Below are positions 16,572-24,980 of a DNA stretch of 64,000 nt, piece by piece (the stretch's first letter is position 1; each line of letters opens with the position of its first letter). Location of the stretch: assembly GCA_024399065.1 (NCBI GenBank), contig JAKSIB010000008.1, positions 1 through 64,000 on the forward strand. Direction: 5' to 3'. A program made the position numbers and the translations under genes. Under the pieces are notes generated by a model. That model saw only the letters and a list, made by a program, of their open reading frames with translations. It was not told where the DNA came from and made no database searches. Source of the stretch: Fibrobacter sp. (GTDB taxonomy: Bacteria; Fibrobacterota; Fibrobacteria; Fibrobacterales; Fibrobacteraceae).

Positions 16572-17498
16572 ATGGAAATCCTTGAAAATGAACTTATGAG
16601 CAAACACACCTCCTTTAAGGTAGGAGGTGCGTCCCGTTACTTTGTTAAGGCAGAATCCGTAGATGAAATCAAGGATGCTTGCAAGTTCGCAAAGAACAAT
16701 GGACTTGCCCACTTCATTTTAGGTAACGGAACAAACCTTCTGGTTTCCGACAAGGGATTCAATGGACTAATCACAACCTTGGGAAGAACTTTTTCCGAAG
16801 TGACGGATTTAGGAGGCGGGAAGTTCAAGGTTGGAGCAGCCACGCCCCTGGGGGGATTCGCCCGCAAAACCATCAAGTTAGGTTTCGCAGGAATTCACAA
16901 ATTGGCGGGCATTCCAGGCACCTTGGGCGGAGCCATCTACATGAACGCCGGGGCCTACGGCCAGGAAGTCAGCCAGACCTGCGTAGAAGTGGAAAGCCTT
17001 TGCGCCGACGGAGCCATACGAATCAGAACTGCAGACGAATGTGGTTTTGGTTATCGTCACAGTCTGTTTCAAGAACTGGCTGCAAATCCGGAAACTGCTG
17101 AAATTATTTTATCCGCAACATTTCAATTGCAGCCTGCAAAAGTTTCCGGCAAGGATAGCTACACGCTGGAAACGGAAATGCAGGAATGCATGGCCAAGCG
17201 AAAGGCGAGCCAGCCACTGAACATGCCTAACGCAGGTTCCACCTTCAAACGCCTGGATGTGGGCTCCACAGATATGCCTCAGCAAATCGCACCCGGTTAC
17301 TACATCGAACAATCCGGACTCAAGGGCTATCGCATTGGCGGCGCCGAGGTCAGCACCGTCCACGCCAACTTCATCGTGAATGCCGGCGGAGCCACCGCAA
17401 GCGACATCAAAGCCTTAAGCGAACATGTACAGAAAACCGTAGCAGAAAAATTCGGAATCCAGCTCCGTCGAGAAATAATCCTTCTCGGAGATTTCTAA
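16572..17498 (+). CDS. murB: UDP-N-acetylenolpyruvoylglucosamine reductase
   Basis: 308 residues. MurB uses NADPH and FAD to reduce UDP-GlcNAc-enolpyruvate to UDP-MurNAc in the cytoplasm. The FAD-binding region shows NTSFKVGGASRYF-type sequence (KHTSFKVGG), ILGNGTNLLVSDKGF and GIPGTLGGAIYMNAGAYG. The proton-donor Ser lies in NAGSTFKR and the C-terminal catalytic Glu in GAEVSTVHANFIVN. GAGGT precedes the ATG. In many genomes murB is inside the dcw cluster; here it is ~29 kb from it, divergent from a primase-like gene. Confidence 0.96.
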   Translation: MEILENELMSKHTSFKVGGASRYFVKAESVDEIKDACKFAKNNGLAHFILGNGTNLLVSDKGFNGLITTLGRTFSEVTDLGGGKFKVGAATPLGGFARKTIKLGFAGIHKLAGIPGTLGGAIYMNAGAYGQEVSQTCVEVESLCADGAIRIRTADECGFGYRHSLFQELAANPETAEIILSATFQLQPAKVSGKDSYTLETEMQECMAKRKASQPLNMPNAGSTFKRLDVGSTDMPQQIAPGYYIEQSGLKGYRIGGAEVSTVHANFIVNAGGATASDIKALSEHVQKTVAEKFGIQLRREIILLGDF

Positions 17499-17511
17499 GC
17501 ACGCCTTTCCT

Positions 17512-20292
17512 ATGAAGCCTTTCGCATTTATTTGCTTTCTGGTTCTAGGCGTCATCACCGCCTGTTCTATGGACGAAGGCAACGGCATTGATGCAGAAAC
17601 CAACGTCCCCATTGCAGAAATTGATTCCCTGCATGAAGATTTCATTCTGGTCCACTCCAGCGGTAAAACCAGTTTTGTCGGCAGCGATGATTCTTCCGCC
17701 AAAGTAAACGAACGTCCGCAAATGGGCGTCACCTTCTCCTATGATTTTTCTCTTGAAAGGCACGAAACAACTTGCAAAGAATTCAAAAAGTTGATGCAAG
17801 AGGAATACAAGGACTTCGACTCGACAATCAGCTGCAAGAGCAGTTCCGCACCCATCACCAGAGTAACCTACTACGACGCCATACTGTTCGCCAATGCACG
17901 AAGTAAAACAGAAGGTTTCGATACCGTCTACACCTACACTAGGCTAAACCTGAACAAGGACAAGCATTGCATCAATCTTGAAGGACTCAATTTTCATCCC
18001 GAGAAAAAAGGCTATAGACTCCCCACTGAAGCGGAATGGATTTTTGCTGCCTCCCAAGGTTGGAACACAAACAATTCTTGGCACCAAGACAACGCCTCTG
18101 GACTTTCTCACGACATATGTCAAAAGGGTCAAAACGACGCAGGCTTTTGCGACTTGGAAGGCAATGTCATGGAATGGGTAAACGATTGGTTGGGTAACTT
18201 TAAGGACACAACCATCACAAACTTTGTCGGAGCCCCAGGCGGAAACGAAGTTGGCGAAAGAGTCGTAAAAGGCGGATACTTCAATAGTGACCCCATATCA
18301 ATAAATCCGCATCGACGCGGCGACACGTACGTCGTCACAGGCCCCGACTACACAAACTACATTGGTTTCCGCCTAGCCTTCGGCCCCATAGAAAACGGAA
18401 CCTGGTTAAGCAGTAACGGCCACATCACAAGCGACAAACTCACTTCTACGGCAAGTTCCGCACAAATAAAGAAACTAACCGGAACCTTTGACGCAAAGCT
18501 AGCCTTTAGAAATAATATTTCCGGAAATCTCGTCTATCTGGATTACACTTCCGGAAGCGCTTCGTTCACTGAATTCATGGACACTATTCCCGTCTACCAT
18601 CCTGAAATTTCACCCGACGGAAGATACGTCGCATTTTGCACAAGGCCCGAAGGCACCCCAGGAAATTCAGAGATTTACGTCAAAAAGTTGCAGAAATACG
18701 ACACGCCCCTCATGAAACTAGACGTTGATTCCGCGGCAATTCCACGCTGGAGAATTCTTGACGACGGGAGCACTGTCATTACCTACGTAAATAGTGCAAA
18801 CACAAATAATGGCGAAGACTTTTTAACAACTTCTTCCACCTGGCAAGTATCTTTCAGCAAGAACAAGTTCGGTGAACCACAAAAAATATTAGATGGCGCA
18901 TACCACGGAGGTATTAGCGACGACAATAAAATTGCAGTCACGGGAGCTCGACTTCTAAGAGCAAAGATTGCCACTGAAAACGACATTTTCCAATCCTCAG
19001 CATCAGATACTGTTTGGTACAACAACGAACAAGCCTGCAATGTGAGTTTGGCAAAAGATGGAAGCAAGCGTGTTCTGTTCCTAGATTTCGCTGGAAAGAC
19101 AGGGAAAAAGTATGTCGGCAACGCATACCATGTTCACGAAAGGCTATTCGTCACAGACAGCACAGGAGCACTTATCCAAAGCGTAAAAGCTCCCCAAGGA
19201 TTCACTTTTGACCATACCGAATGGGTTCAAGACAATTTGGTAATAGCCACACTAAGTAGTATCAGTGACAATCATGAAAAGATTGTTTTGGTAAACCTTT
19301 CGGACAGCAGCACGACAGAGCTGGTCGAAGGTACGGATTTATGGCATCCCTCTTTATGGATCAATCCTCATTCCTTTACTGAAGACAGCACCTTGAATCT
19401 GGATAGTGCAGGAGTCTACATGTTCGCAAACGACAGTTGGGCCTCCACCATCATGCGATACAAAATGGAACTGCTATGGGATTATTATGACACGCTTAAC
19501 GTGGCTATTTTGGGGTCGTCACGTCCGTTCTACGCGCTGAGTCCTAACCGACTCAGCAAAAAATTCTTCGCCGTCAATTTCGCCCACACCCCAAACTCCA
19601 TCTACGCCATACAGGATTTTGCCGAAAAATACATTCTCACCCACGGCCACAATTTAAAATACCTGGTTGTATCCCTCGATATAGATTTTTGGTATCACAC
19701 CAACGACGACAACAGCAACAACTTCTTTGTTTCCGCAGCTCCAAATTATCCAGGTTACGTGTACGACGCCAACCACGATTATTGGAAAGATGGCGTTCCC
19801 GAAGGACTTGCCAGAGCAACAAAAAAGAACTTAAGTATCGACAACGACTTTATCTACTTGAATGACCGCGGAAGACTTTTGGAAACCATTTGCGAAGGAT
19901 GGGGCGGTGATGCAGACGTTAAGGTCGACAGCACCATCTTTGATAATGATCCCAGCCTTTTGGATAATTCAAAAGCAGCACTGAAGGATATTATCCAAAA
20001 GGCCAAGAACAGAAACATTTATGTCATTGGAATGGTCTTCCCGCAAAACCCCGCCTACAAGGAAACAGGCGCTTTTGGACGCTACGGTCTTCGCCGCTCT
20101 ACGGCAAAGAAACTCATCGAAGAATTGAAGAGTTGGAGTTCAGACTATCCCAATTTCATCCTAATGGACGAAAACAAAATGGGAAATCACGACTATTCAG
20201 ACGATATGGCTTCCGACCAGGACCATCTCTGCACAGACGGCAGTCAAAAGATTACAGCACGCCTTGATTCCCTGCTTAAAACTCTGGATTAA
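17512..20292 (+). CDS. TIGR02171-type lipoprotein: FGE-fold, beta-propeller and SGNH-like modules
   Basis: 926 residues. Lipobox ITAC puts the lipidated Cys at 18. Residues ~50-295 form a formylglycine-generating-enzyme/sulfatase-modifying fold (RLPTEAEWIFAA, CDLEGNVMEWVNDW, RVVKGGYF, GFRLAFG) without the paired catalytic Cys of true FGE. Residues ~330-620 contain PD40/TolB-like repeats (HPEISPDGRYVAFCT). The last ~270 residues resemble an SGNH hydrolase: GSSR near 667 and DQDHL at 902-906. Length, lipobox and species fit the Fibrobacter paralogous family TIGR02171, whose function is unknown. A close paralogue lies at 22216-24975. The SGNH reading, and hence an acyl-ester activity, is inference. 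Confidence 0.8.
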   Translation: MKPFAFICFLVLGVITACSMDEGNGIDAETNVPIAEIDSLHEDFILVHSSGKTSFVGSDDSSAKVNERPQMGVTFSYDFSLERHETTCKEFKKLMQEEYKDFDSTISCKSSSAPITRVTYYDAILFANARSKTEGFDTVYTYTRLNLNKDKHCINLEGLNFHPEKKGYRLPTEAEWIFAASQGWNTNNSWHQDNASGLSHDICQKGQNDAGFCDLEGNVMEWVNDWLGNFKDTTITNFVGAPGGNEVGERVVKGGYFNSDPISINPHRRGDTYVVTGPDYTNYIGFRLAFGPIENGTWLSSNGHITSDKLTSTASSAQIKKLTGTFDAKLAFRNNISGNLVYLDYTSGSASFTEFMDTIPVYHPEISPDGRYVAFCTRPEGTPGNSEIYVKKLQKYDTPLMKLDVDSAAIPRWRILDDGSTVITYVNSANTNNGEDFLTTSSTWQVSFSKNKFGEPQKILDGAYHGGISDDNKIAVTGARLLRAKIATENDIFQSSASDTVWYNNEQACNVSLAKDGSKRVLFLDFAGKTGKKYVGNAYHVHERLFVTDSTGALIQSVKAPQGFTFDHTEWVQDNLVIATLSSISDNHEKIVLVNLSDSSTTELVEGTDLWHPSLWINPHSFTEDSTLNLDSAGVYMFANDSWASTIMRYKMELLWDYYDTLNVAILGSSRPFYALSPNRLSKKFFAVNFAHTPNSIYAIQDFAEKYILTHGHNLKYLVVSLDIDFWYHTNDDNSNNFFVSAAPNYPGYVYDANHDYWKDGVPEGLARATKKNLSIDNDFIYLNDRGRLLETICEGWGGDADVKVDSTIFDNDPSLLDNSKAALKDIIQKAKNRNIYVIGMVFPQNPAYKETGAFGRYGLRRSTAKKLIEELKSWSSDYPNFILMDENKMGNHDYSDDMASDQDHLCTDGSQKITARLDSLLKTLD

Positions 20293-20293
20293 A

Positions 20294-20704
20294 CTAATTC
20301 GAGGAAAGGGGATCGTACTTGTTTAAAAGCTTGCAAATCAGTGCATAGACGGATCCACCAATAAGACCGCCCAAGGTATCGGCAACAAGGTCAATGGCGT
20401 CACAAGAACGTCCTTCAACAAAACGCTGATGGAATTCATCTGTACAGCCATAAACCAAAGTCAAGATTACGACAACCAAAATTCGAAGCCAAATTTTCTT
20501 TGACCATTCCACACGAGTCCACCACAAGGAAAAGCAACCAGCCAAAGTGGCGTATTCACAAGTGTGAGCCAGCTTGTCCCAAACATGCGGGAGCCCCTGC
20601 AACTCATCTGCCGTCATTGAAGAAATTTTAAAAATAACGGCCATGCAAAGAACTGCGGGAATCGTGCGAAAGAACGGATACTTGGCAAATATGGATTCGA
20701 ACAT
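20294..20704 (-). CDS. VanZ-like family membrane protein
   Basis: 136 residues from the ATG at 20704. A longer reading from 20785 is possible but its first 27 codons lie in a degenerate repeat array, so it is rejected. VanZ-like features are DKLAHTCEYATLAGCF and YGCTDEFHQRFVEGRSCDAIDLVADTLGGLIGG, with about four hydrophobic segments. VanZ itself gives low-level teicoplanin resistance by an unknown mechanism; most homologues have no known role. It is convergent with the lipoprotein gene, separated by one base. Confidence 0.85.
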   Translation of the reverse strand: MFESIFAKYPFFRTIPAVLCMAVIFKISSMTADELQGLPHVWDKLAHTCEYATLAGCFSLWWTRVEWSKKIWLRILVVVILTLVYGCTDEFHQRFVEGRSCDAIDLVADTLGGLIGGSVYALICKLLNKYDPLSSN

Positions 20705-20706
20705 TT

Positions 20707-20769
20707 TAGCGAATAGTGAAGAGTGAACAGTGAATTTCGTCTTTTTGGTAGAAATTAGAAATTTTAGAC
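20707..20769. repeat. Degenerate 7-bp tandem repeat array
   Basis: Nine successive 7-bp units in one phase. The first four fit NAG(T/C)GAA (for example TAGTGAA, GAGTGAA), two in the middle are diverged, and later ones include TAGAAAT twice. It sits upstream of the VanZ-like gene. The rest of 20770-20999 shows no gene. Confidence 0.6.
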
Positions 20770-20999
20770 GTTCTGGGGGAAGCACCCAATGGACTTTACG
20801 CGCCCCTTCAATGTTATTTTATTTTTAATGGCGAGCATGGTAAGCTAAGGTAAAACCGACGAGAACAAAACGTATTCTTGGCTAGGATGAAAACTAAGAC
20901 AACCAATCCGCAGCGAAGCGAGGACCGTTTGGCGTGTTTTCTCCTAGACATTATAACCCGCATTTTTTGATTTTCGACTTAGTTTCTATATTTCCTCAC

Positions 21000-22193
21000 A
21001 TGAAAGCAATTACATTGAAAGCCGGACGCGAAAAGTCCGCACTCCGTTATCATCCGTGGATTTTTAGTGGCGCTATCGATGAAGTCGTAGGTGACCCTGC
21101 TTTGGGCGACGTTGTTGAAGTTTATTCCTACCATAGCGATTTTCTCGGCCTTGCCGCCTATTCCCCCAAGTCCCAGATCCGAGGACGTTTCTGGACCTTC
21201 GGCGAAAAGCAGAACATTGACCGTGAATTCTTCAGCGACATCTTGGACCGTGCCATCGCCTCCCGCAAGAGCCGCGGTTTTGACATCGCCGACAAAGAAG
21301 TTGCTTTCCGTCTGATTAACGCAGAAAACGACGGCATTCCGGGCTGCATCATTGACAAGTATGCAGACATCTACTCCGTAGAAATTCTCGCCGCCGGGGC
21401 TGAAGTCAACCGCAAGATTATCTACGAACTGCTGGCCGAAAAGACCGGCTGTCGCGGCATCTACGAACGCTGCGATTCCGACGTCCGCAAAAAGGAAGGC
21501 CTTCCCATCCGTACTGGCGTGGTCTACGGTGAAGTTCCCGACGAACCCGTCATCATTAACGAAAACGGCATCCTCTTCCCCATCGACGTGAAGAACGGCC
21601 ACAAGACCGGCTACTACCTGGACCAGCGCGACGCACGCCGCCGCGTGGGCGAACTGACCAAGGGCAAGAAGGTTCTCAACTGCTTCTGCTATACTGGTGG
21701 TTTCGGCCTCTACGCTCTCCGTGGTGGTTGCGAAAAGGTTTACCAGGTAGACGTTTCCAAGGACGCCCTGATGCTGGCTAAGGAAGGCATCATGCGCAAC
21801 AAGCTTTCTACCGCCCACGCCACCCATGTGGAAGCCGACGTATTCCAGTACCTGCGCAAATGCCGCGACAAGGCCGAAACATTTGACTTCATCGTTCTGG
21901 ACCCGCCCAAGTTTGTTGACTCCAAGGACAACCTCCAGAAGGGTTGCCGCGGTTATAAGGACATCAACCTCCTCGCCATGAAACTTCTGGCCGAAGGCGG
22001 CATGCTGGCAACCTTTAGCTGCTCCGGCCTTATGGAAATGGATCTGTTCCAGAAGATCATCGCAGATGCCGCAGCAGACGCCCACCGTCGTTTCCAGATC
22101 ATCGAACGCTTCGGCCAGCCCGCCGACCATCCGGTGAATACCGCATTCCCCGAAGGCCAGTACCTGAAGGGTTTGCTGGTTCAAGTCATCTAA
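21000..22193 (+). CDS. rlmI: RlmI-type class I SAM-dependent rRNA methyltransferase
   Basis: 397 residues from the ATG at 21000; an upstream in-frame ATG at 20934 is rejected as it precedes the conserved PUA start. RlmI methylates C5 of C1962 in 23S rRNA. The N-terminal PUA domain begins LKAGREKSALRYHPWIFSGAI, followed by the EEHD-like central domain (DIYSVEILAAG, GIYERCDSDVRKKEGL) and a Rossmann methyltransferase: VLNCFCYTGGFGLYALRGG, DVFQYLRK and FIVLDPPKF, then TFSCSGLM. Exact target base is inferred from the family. Confidence 0.88.
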   Translation: MKAITLKAGREKSALRYHPWIFSGAIDEVVGDPALGDVVEVYSYHSDFLGLAAYSPKSQIRGRFWTFGEKQNIDREFFSDILDRAIASRKSRGFDIADKEVAFRLINAENDGIPGCIIDKYADIYSVEILAAGAEVNRKIIYELLAEKTGCRGIYERCDSDVRKKEGLPIRTGVVYGEVPDEPVIINENGILFPIDVKNGHKTGYYLDQRDARRRVGELTKGKKVLNCFCYTGGFGLYALRGGCEKVYQVDVSKDALMLAKEGIMRNKLSTAHATHVEADVFQYLRKCRDKAETFDFIVLDPPKFVDSKDNLQKGCRGYKDINLLAMKLLAEGGMLATFSCSGLMEMDLFQKIIADAAADAHRRFQIIERFGQPADHPVNTAFPEGQYLKGLLVQVI

Positions 22194-22215
22194 CCCGCAT
22201 TTCTGGACACGCAAC

Positions 22216-24975
22216 ATGAAGAAAACCATTATAAAAAGAAGCCTACCTCTTCTTACAGGACTTTTTCTTGCTGCGTGCTCCAGCGATCCATCCTCCTCCG
22301 AAATCGTTTTTAATGAAAATGACCCCTTAAAATCTATCGTGACGATAGAGGCTACCGGGGCTTCCCTCTTGATGGGAACAAGCGATTCAAACTCCAGGGC
22401 TGATGAACGCCCACAAATGGAGGTTTCCTTTACATACGACTACGGAATGTCTCAGCACGAAGTTACGTGCAACGAATTCCTCAGCCTTATGAAAAAGGAA
22501 TTCGGCACACAGGTTTCCGCAATCAAATGCGAGAAAGACGACCTTCCCATTACAAACGTCACATTCTACGACGCTGTTTTGTTTGCAAACGCCCGAAGCA
22601 AGGCCGAGAAATTCGACACCGCCTATACCTATACAAAGACTACGTTTAACGAACACGGAAATTGCATCGGTATGGAAGGATTCAACTTCCATCCTGAAAG
22701 GGAATCCTACAGACTTCCCACTGAAGCGGAATGGATGTTCGCCGCAGGCAAAAAATGGACCGACGAAAATTCCTGGAACGGCAGCAACTCAGAATTAAGT
22801 CCACATAAAGTATGCTCCAAGAAAAAGAACGAATTCGGGCTTTGCGACATGTCCGGAAACGTGAGAGAATGGGTCAATGACTGGAAAGTTTCTTTCAAGG
22901 ACACCCTACTCACCAACTTTGCCGGCGCACCCGACGGAGGCGTCATCGGCGAAAGAGTCATAAAGGGAGGCTACTTCTATCAAGATCTGGACGTCATCAG
23001 TGTTAATCACAGAAGCGATGTCTATACCGTCACATCAACAACACAGAAGGACTATCTCGGTTTCAGACTAGCCCACGGTTCCATCCCCACCCCTTCGTGG
23101 CTTGATAAGAACGGCAACGGCAGCAGCATTAGAATCGTCTCCTTGGTCAATTCAGCAGGTATTCAAAACATTGCTGGAACATCACGAGTCAAGCTCGCCT
23201 TCAGAAACGATATTTCAAACAACCTTGCTTTCATCGACTACAGAAATGGAGCATCCTACATTCAAGAGATTCAGGACACCATGCCCGTCTACCATCCGGA
23301 AATATCTCCCGATGGTAAACATGTAGCCTTCTGCACAGTTTTCGAAACTATAGATGCTACTTCCAAAATCTACGTCAGAGATCTGGACGGTTACGGCAGT
23401 AACCTGGTGATGCTGGATGTTGAATCCGCTACAATCCCCCGTTGGCGAATTCTTGACAACGGCGATACCGCCATCGTATACGTTTCCTCCGCAGCATCTC
23501 TTAGCGAAAGCAACTTCAAAAAAGCCTCCACATGGCAAGTCGTTTTCAAGGATGGCAAATTCGGAACTCCTCAAAAACTGTTTGACGGAAATTACCACGG
23601 CGGCATCAGCGATGACAGCAAACTTGCTGTTTCCGGTGCTCCCAGGCTTCGTGCAAGAATTGCAACAGACAAGGACATCACACAAGATTCCGCCATCGAT
23701 ACAACATGGTACAACGATGAGCAAGCCTGTAACGCGAGCCTTTCAAAAGACAAGAGCAAACGTACTCTTTTCCTAGACTTTGCCGGAAAAACAGGAAAGG
23801 AATTCGTCGGGAAAGCCTATAGGGTTCACGAAAGAATTTTCATCGCAGACAGCACCGGAAAACTCATCAAGAGCATTCCATCTCCACAGAAATACGCCTT
23901 TGACCATACAGAATGGGCTTCCGAAAATCTCATCGTCGCAACTCTTACAAATTCAAGCAACGCCCACAGTAAAATCGCTGTAGTAAACGTTCAGGATTCC
24001 ACCATAACAGAACTTGTGGAAGGCGACGAACTCTGGCATCCTTCCCTTTGGATCGACAACCACGCCACCTTGGAAACGGAACTGGATTTGGACAGTGCCG
24101 GCCAATATTTCTATTCCGGCGGAAGCGAACTCGCCATGATTCTCCGTTACAAGATGGAAATTCTTTGGGGAAACCTTGATTCCAAACTTGCCATTGTTGG
24201 ATCTTCACGATCCCAGAACGGCATCATTCCACTTCAAATGGATTCTTCACTAAAGGCAATCAACCTTTCCCACATTCCCAATTCCCTTTTCAATTCCAGA
24301 TACATTATCGAGAATTACCTGTTAAATCATTTGAAGGAATTGAAATACCTGGTCCTTTCTCTAGACATTGATATGTGGTGGAAAACCAAAACCAATAACT
24401 ACGATAATTTCTTTGAAGCCGATTACAAAAAGTACGCAGGATTTATCTACGATGAAAACCACGACTTCTGGAAAGACGGTTATCCGGAAGGCTTACTGGA
24501 ATTGACCCACGATGCCCCCGGCTTTGATTACTACGAAACAAGATTTATGCCCACACTGGGTTATTATGGAGAACCTTCCGGAGGCTGGGAAGAAGAACCA
24601 TCCGTCGATTACGACAGCACTTGGACAGACAAGGGATCCCAATACCAGGAAAACTTTGACGAACTGGAAACCATTCTCAGTTTGGCAAAGAAGAAAGGAA
24701 TCTCCGTTATCGGAATTATCTTCCCCCAAAGTCCTGGCTACAAGCAAACAGGAGCCTACGCAAGATACGGTTTCCGCAGAAGCGAAGCCAAGGAACGAAT
24801 TCAGGAAATTGCAGATTTATCCAAGGACTACCCCAACTTCATCTTGATGGATGAATACAAAATGGGAGACCACGACTACACTGACGAAATGGCAGCAAAC
24901 AAGGACCATCTAAGCGAAAAGGGAGCCGAACAAATGACTCATCGTCTCGACTCCCTCGTGCAAGCCCTTGAATAA
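22216..24975 (+). CDS. TIGR02171-type lipoprotein, second paralogue
   Basis: 919 residues; lipobox LAAC with the lipidated Cys at 21. It parallels the 17512-20292 protein module by module: FGE-like fold with RLPTEAEWMFAAG, CDMSGNVREWVNDW, RVIKGGYF and GFRLAHG; PD40-like repeats (HPEISPDGKHVAFCT); and an SGNH-like end with VGSSRSQNG near 660 and NKDHLSEKGA at 895-904. The position three before the His is Asn895 here but Asp902 in the paralogue, so only the D-H pair is shared. The two copies bracket the VanZ-like gene and rlmI, which suggests an old duplication followed by rearrangement. Cell-surface function unknown. Confidence 0.8.
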   Translation: MKKTIIKRSLPLLTGLFLAACSSDPSSSEIVFNENDPLKSIVTIEATGASLLMGTSDSNSRADERPQMEVSFTYDYGMSQHEVTCNEFLSLMKKEFGTQVSAIKCEKDDLPITNVTFYDAVLFANARSKAEKFDTAYTYTKTTFNEHGNCIGMEGFNFHPERESYRLPTEAEWMFAAGKKWTDENSWNGSNSELSPHKVCSKKKNEFGLCDMSGNVREWVNDWKVSFKDTLLTNFAGAPDGGVIGERVIKGGYFYQDLDVISVNHRSDVYTVTSTTQKDYLGFRLAHGSIPTPSWLDKNGNGSSIRIVSLVNSAGIQNIAGTSRVKLAFRNDISNNLAFIDYRNGASYIQEIQDTMPVYHPEISPDGKHVAFCTVFETIDATSKIYVRDLDGYGSNLVMLDVESATIPRWRILDNGDTAIVYVSSAASLSESNFKKASTWQVVFKDGKFGTPQKLFDGNYHGGISDDSKLAVSGAPRLRARIATDKDITQDSAIDTTWYNDEQACNASLSKDKSKRTLFLDFAGKTGKEFVGKAYRVHERIFIADSTGKLIKSIPSPQKYAFDHTEWASENLIVATLTNSSNAHSKIAVVNVQDSTITELVEGDELWHPSLWIDNHATLETELDLDSAGQYFYSGGSELAMILRYKMEILWGNLDSKLAIVGSSRSQNGIIPLQMDSSLKAINLSHIPNSLFNSRYIIENYLLNHLKELKYLVLSLDIDMWWKTKTNNYDNFFEADYKKYAGFIYDENHDFWKDGYPEGLLELTHDAPGFDYYETRFMPTLGYYGEPSGGWEEEPSVDYDSTWTDKGSQYQENFDELETILSLAKKKGISVIGIIFPQSPGYKQTGAYARYGFRRSEAKERIQEIADLSKDYPNFILMDEYKMGDHDYTDEMAANKDHLSEKGAEQMTHRLDSLVQALE

Positions 24976-24980
24976 ATAAA

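Noticed and set aside
15417-16712. Longer N-terminus for the primase-like protein (start at 16712)
   Set aside because: The extra 57 residues would overlap murB by 140 bp and do not resemble a primase N-terminus.
15417-17498. A mobile-element remnant marked by the primase-like gene
   Set aside because: No integrase, transposase, relaxase, direct repeats or composition shift is visible around it; its neighbours are housekeeping cell-wall genes.
20979-22229. A 416-codon minus-strand frame opposite rlmI
   Set aside because: RlmI motifs are unambiguous on the plus strand; the antisense translation is low in structure-like signals.
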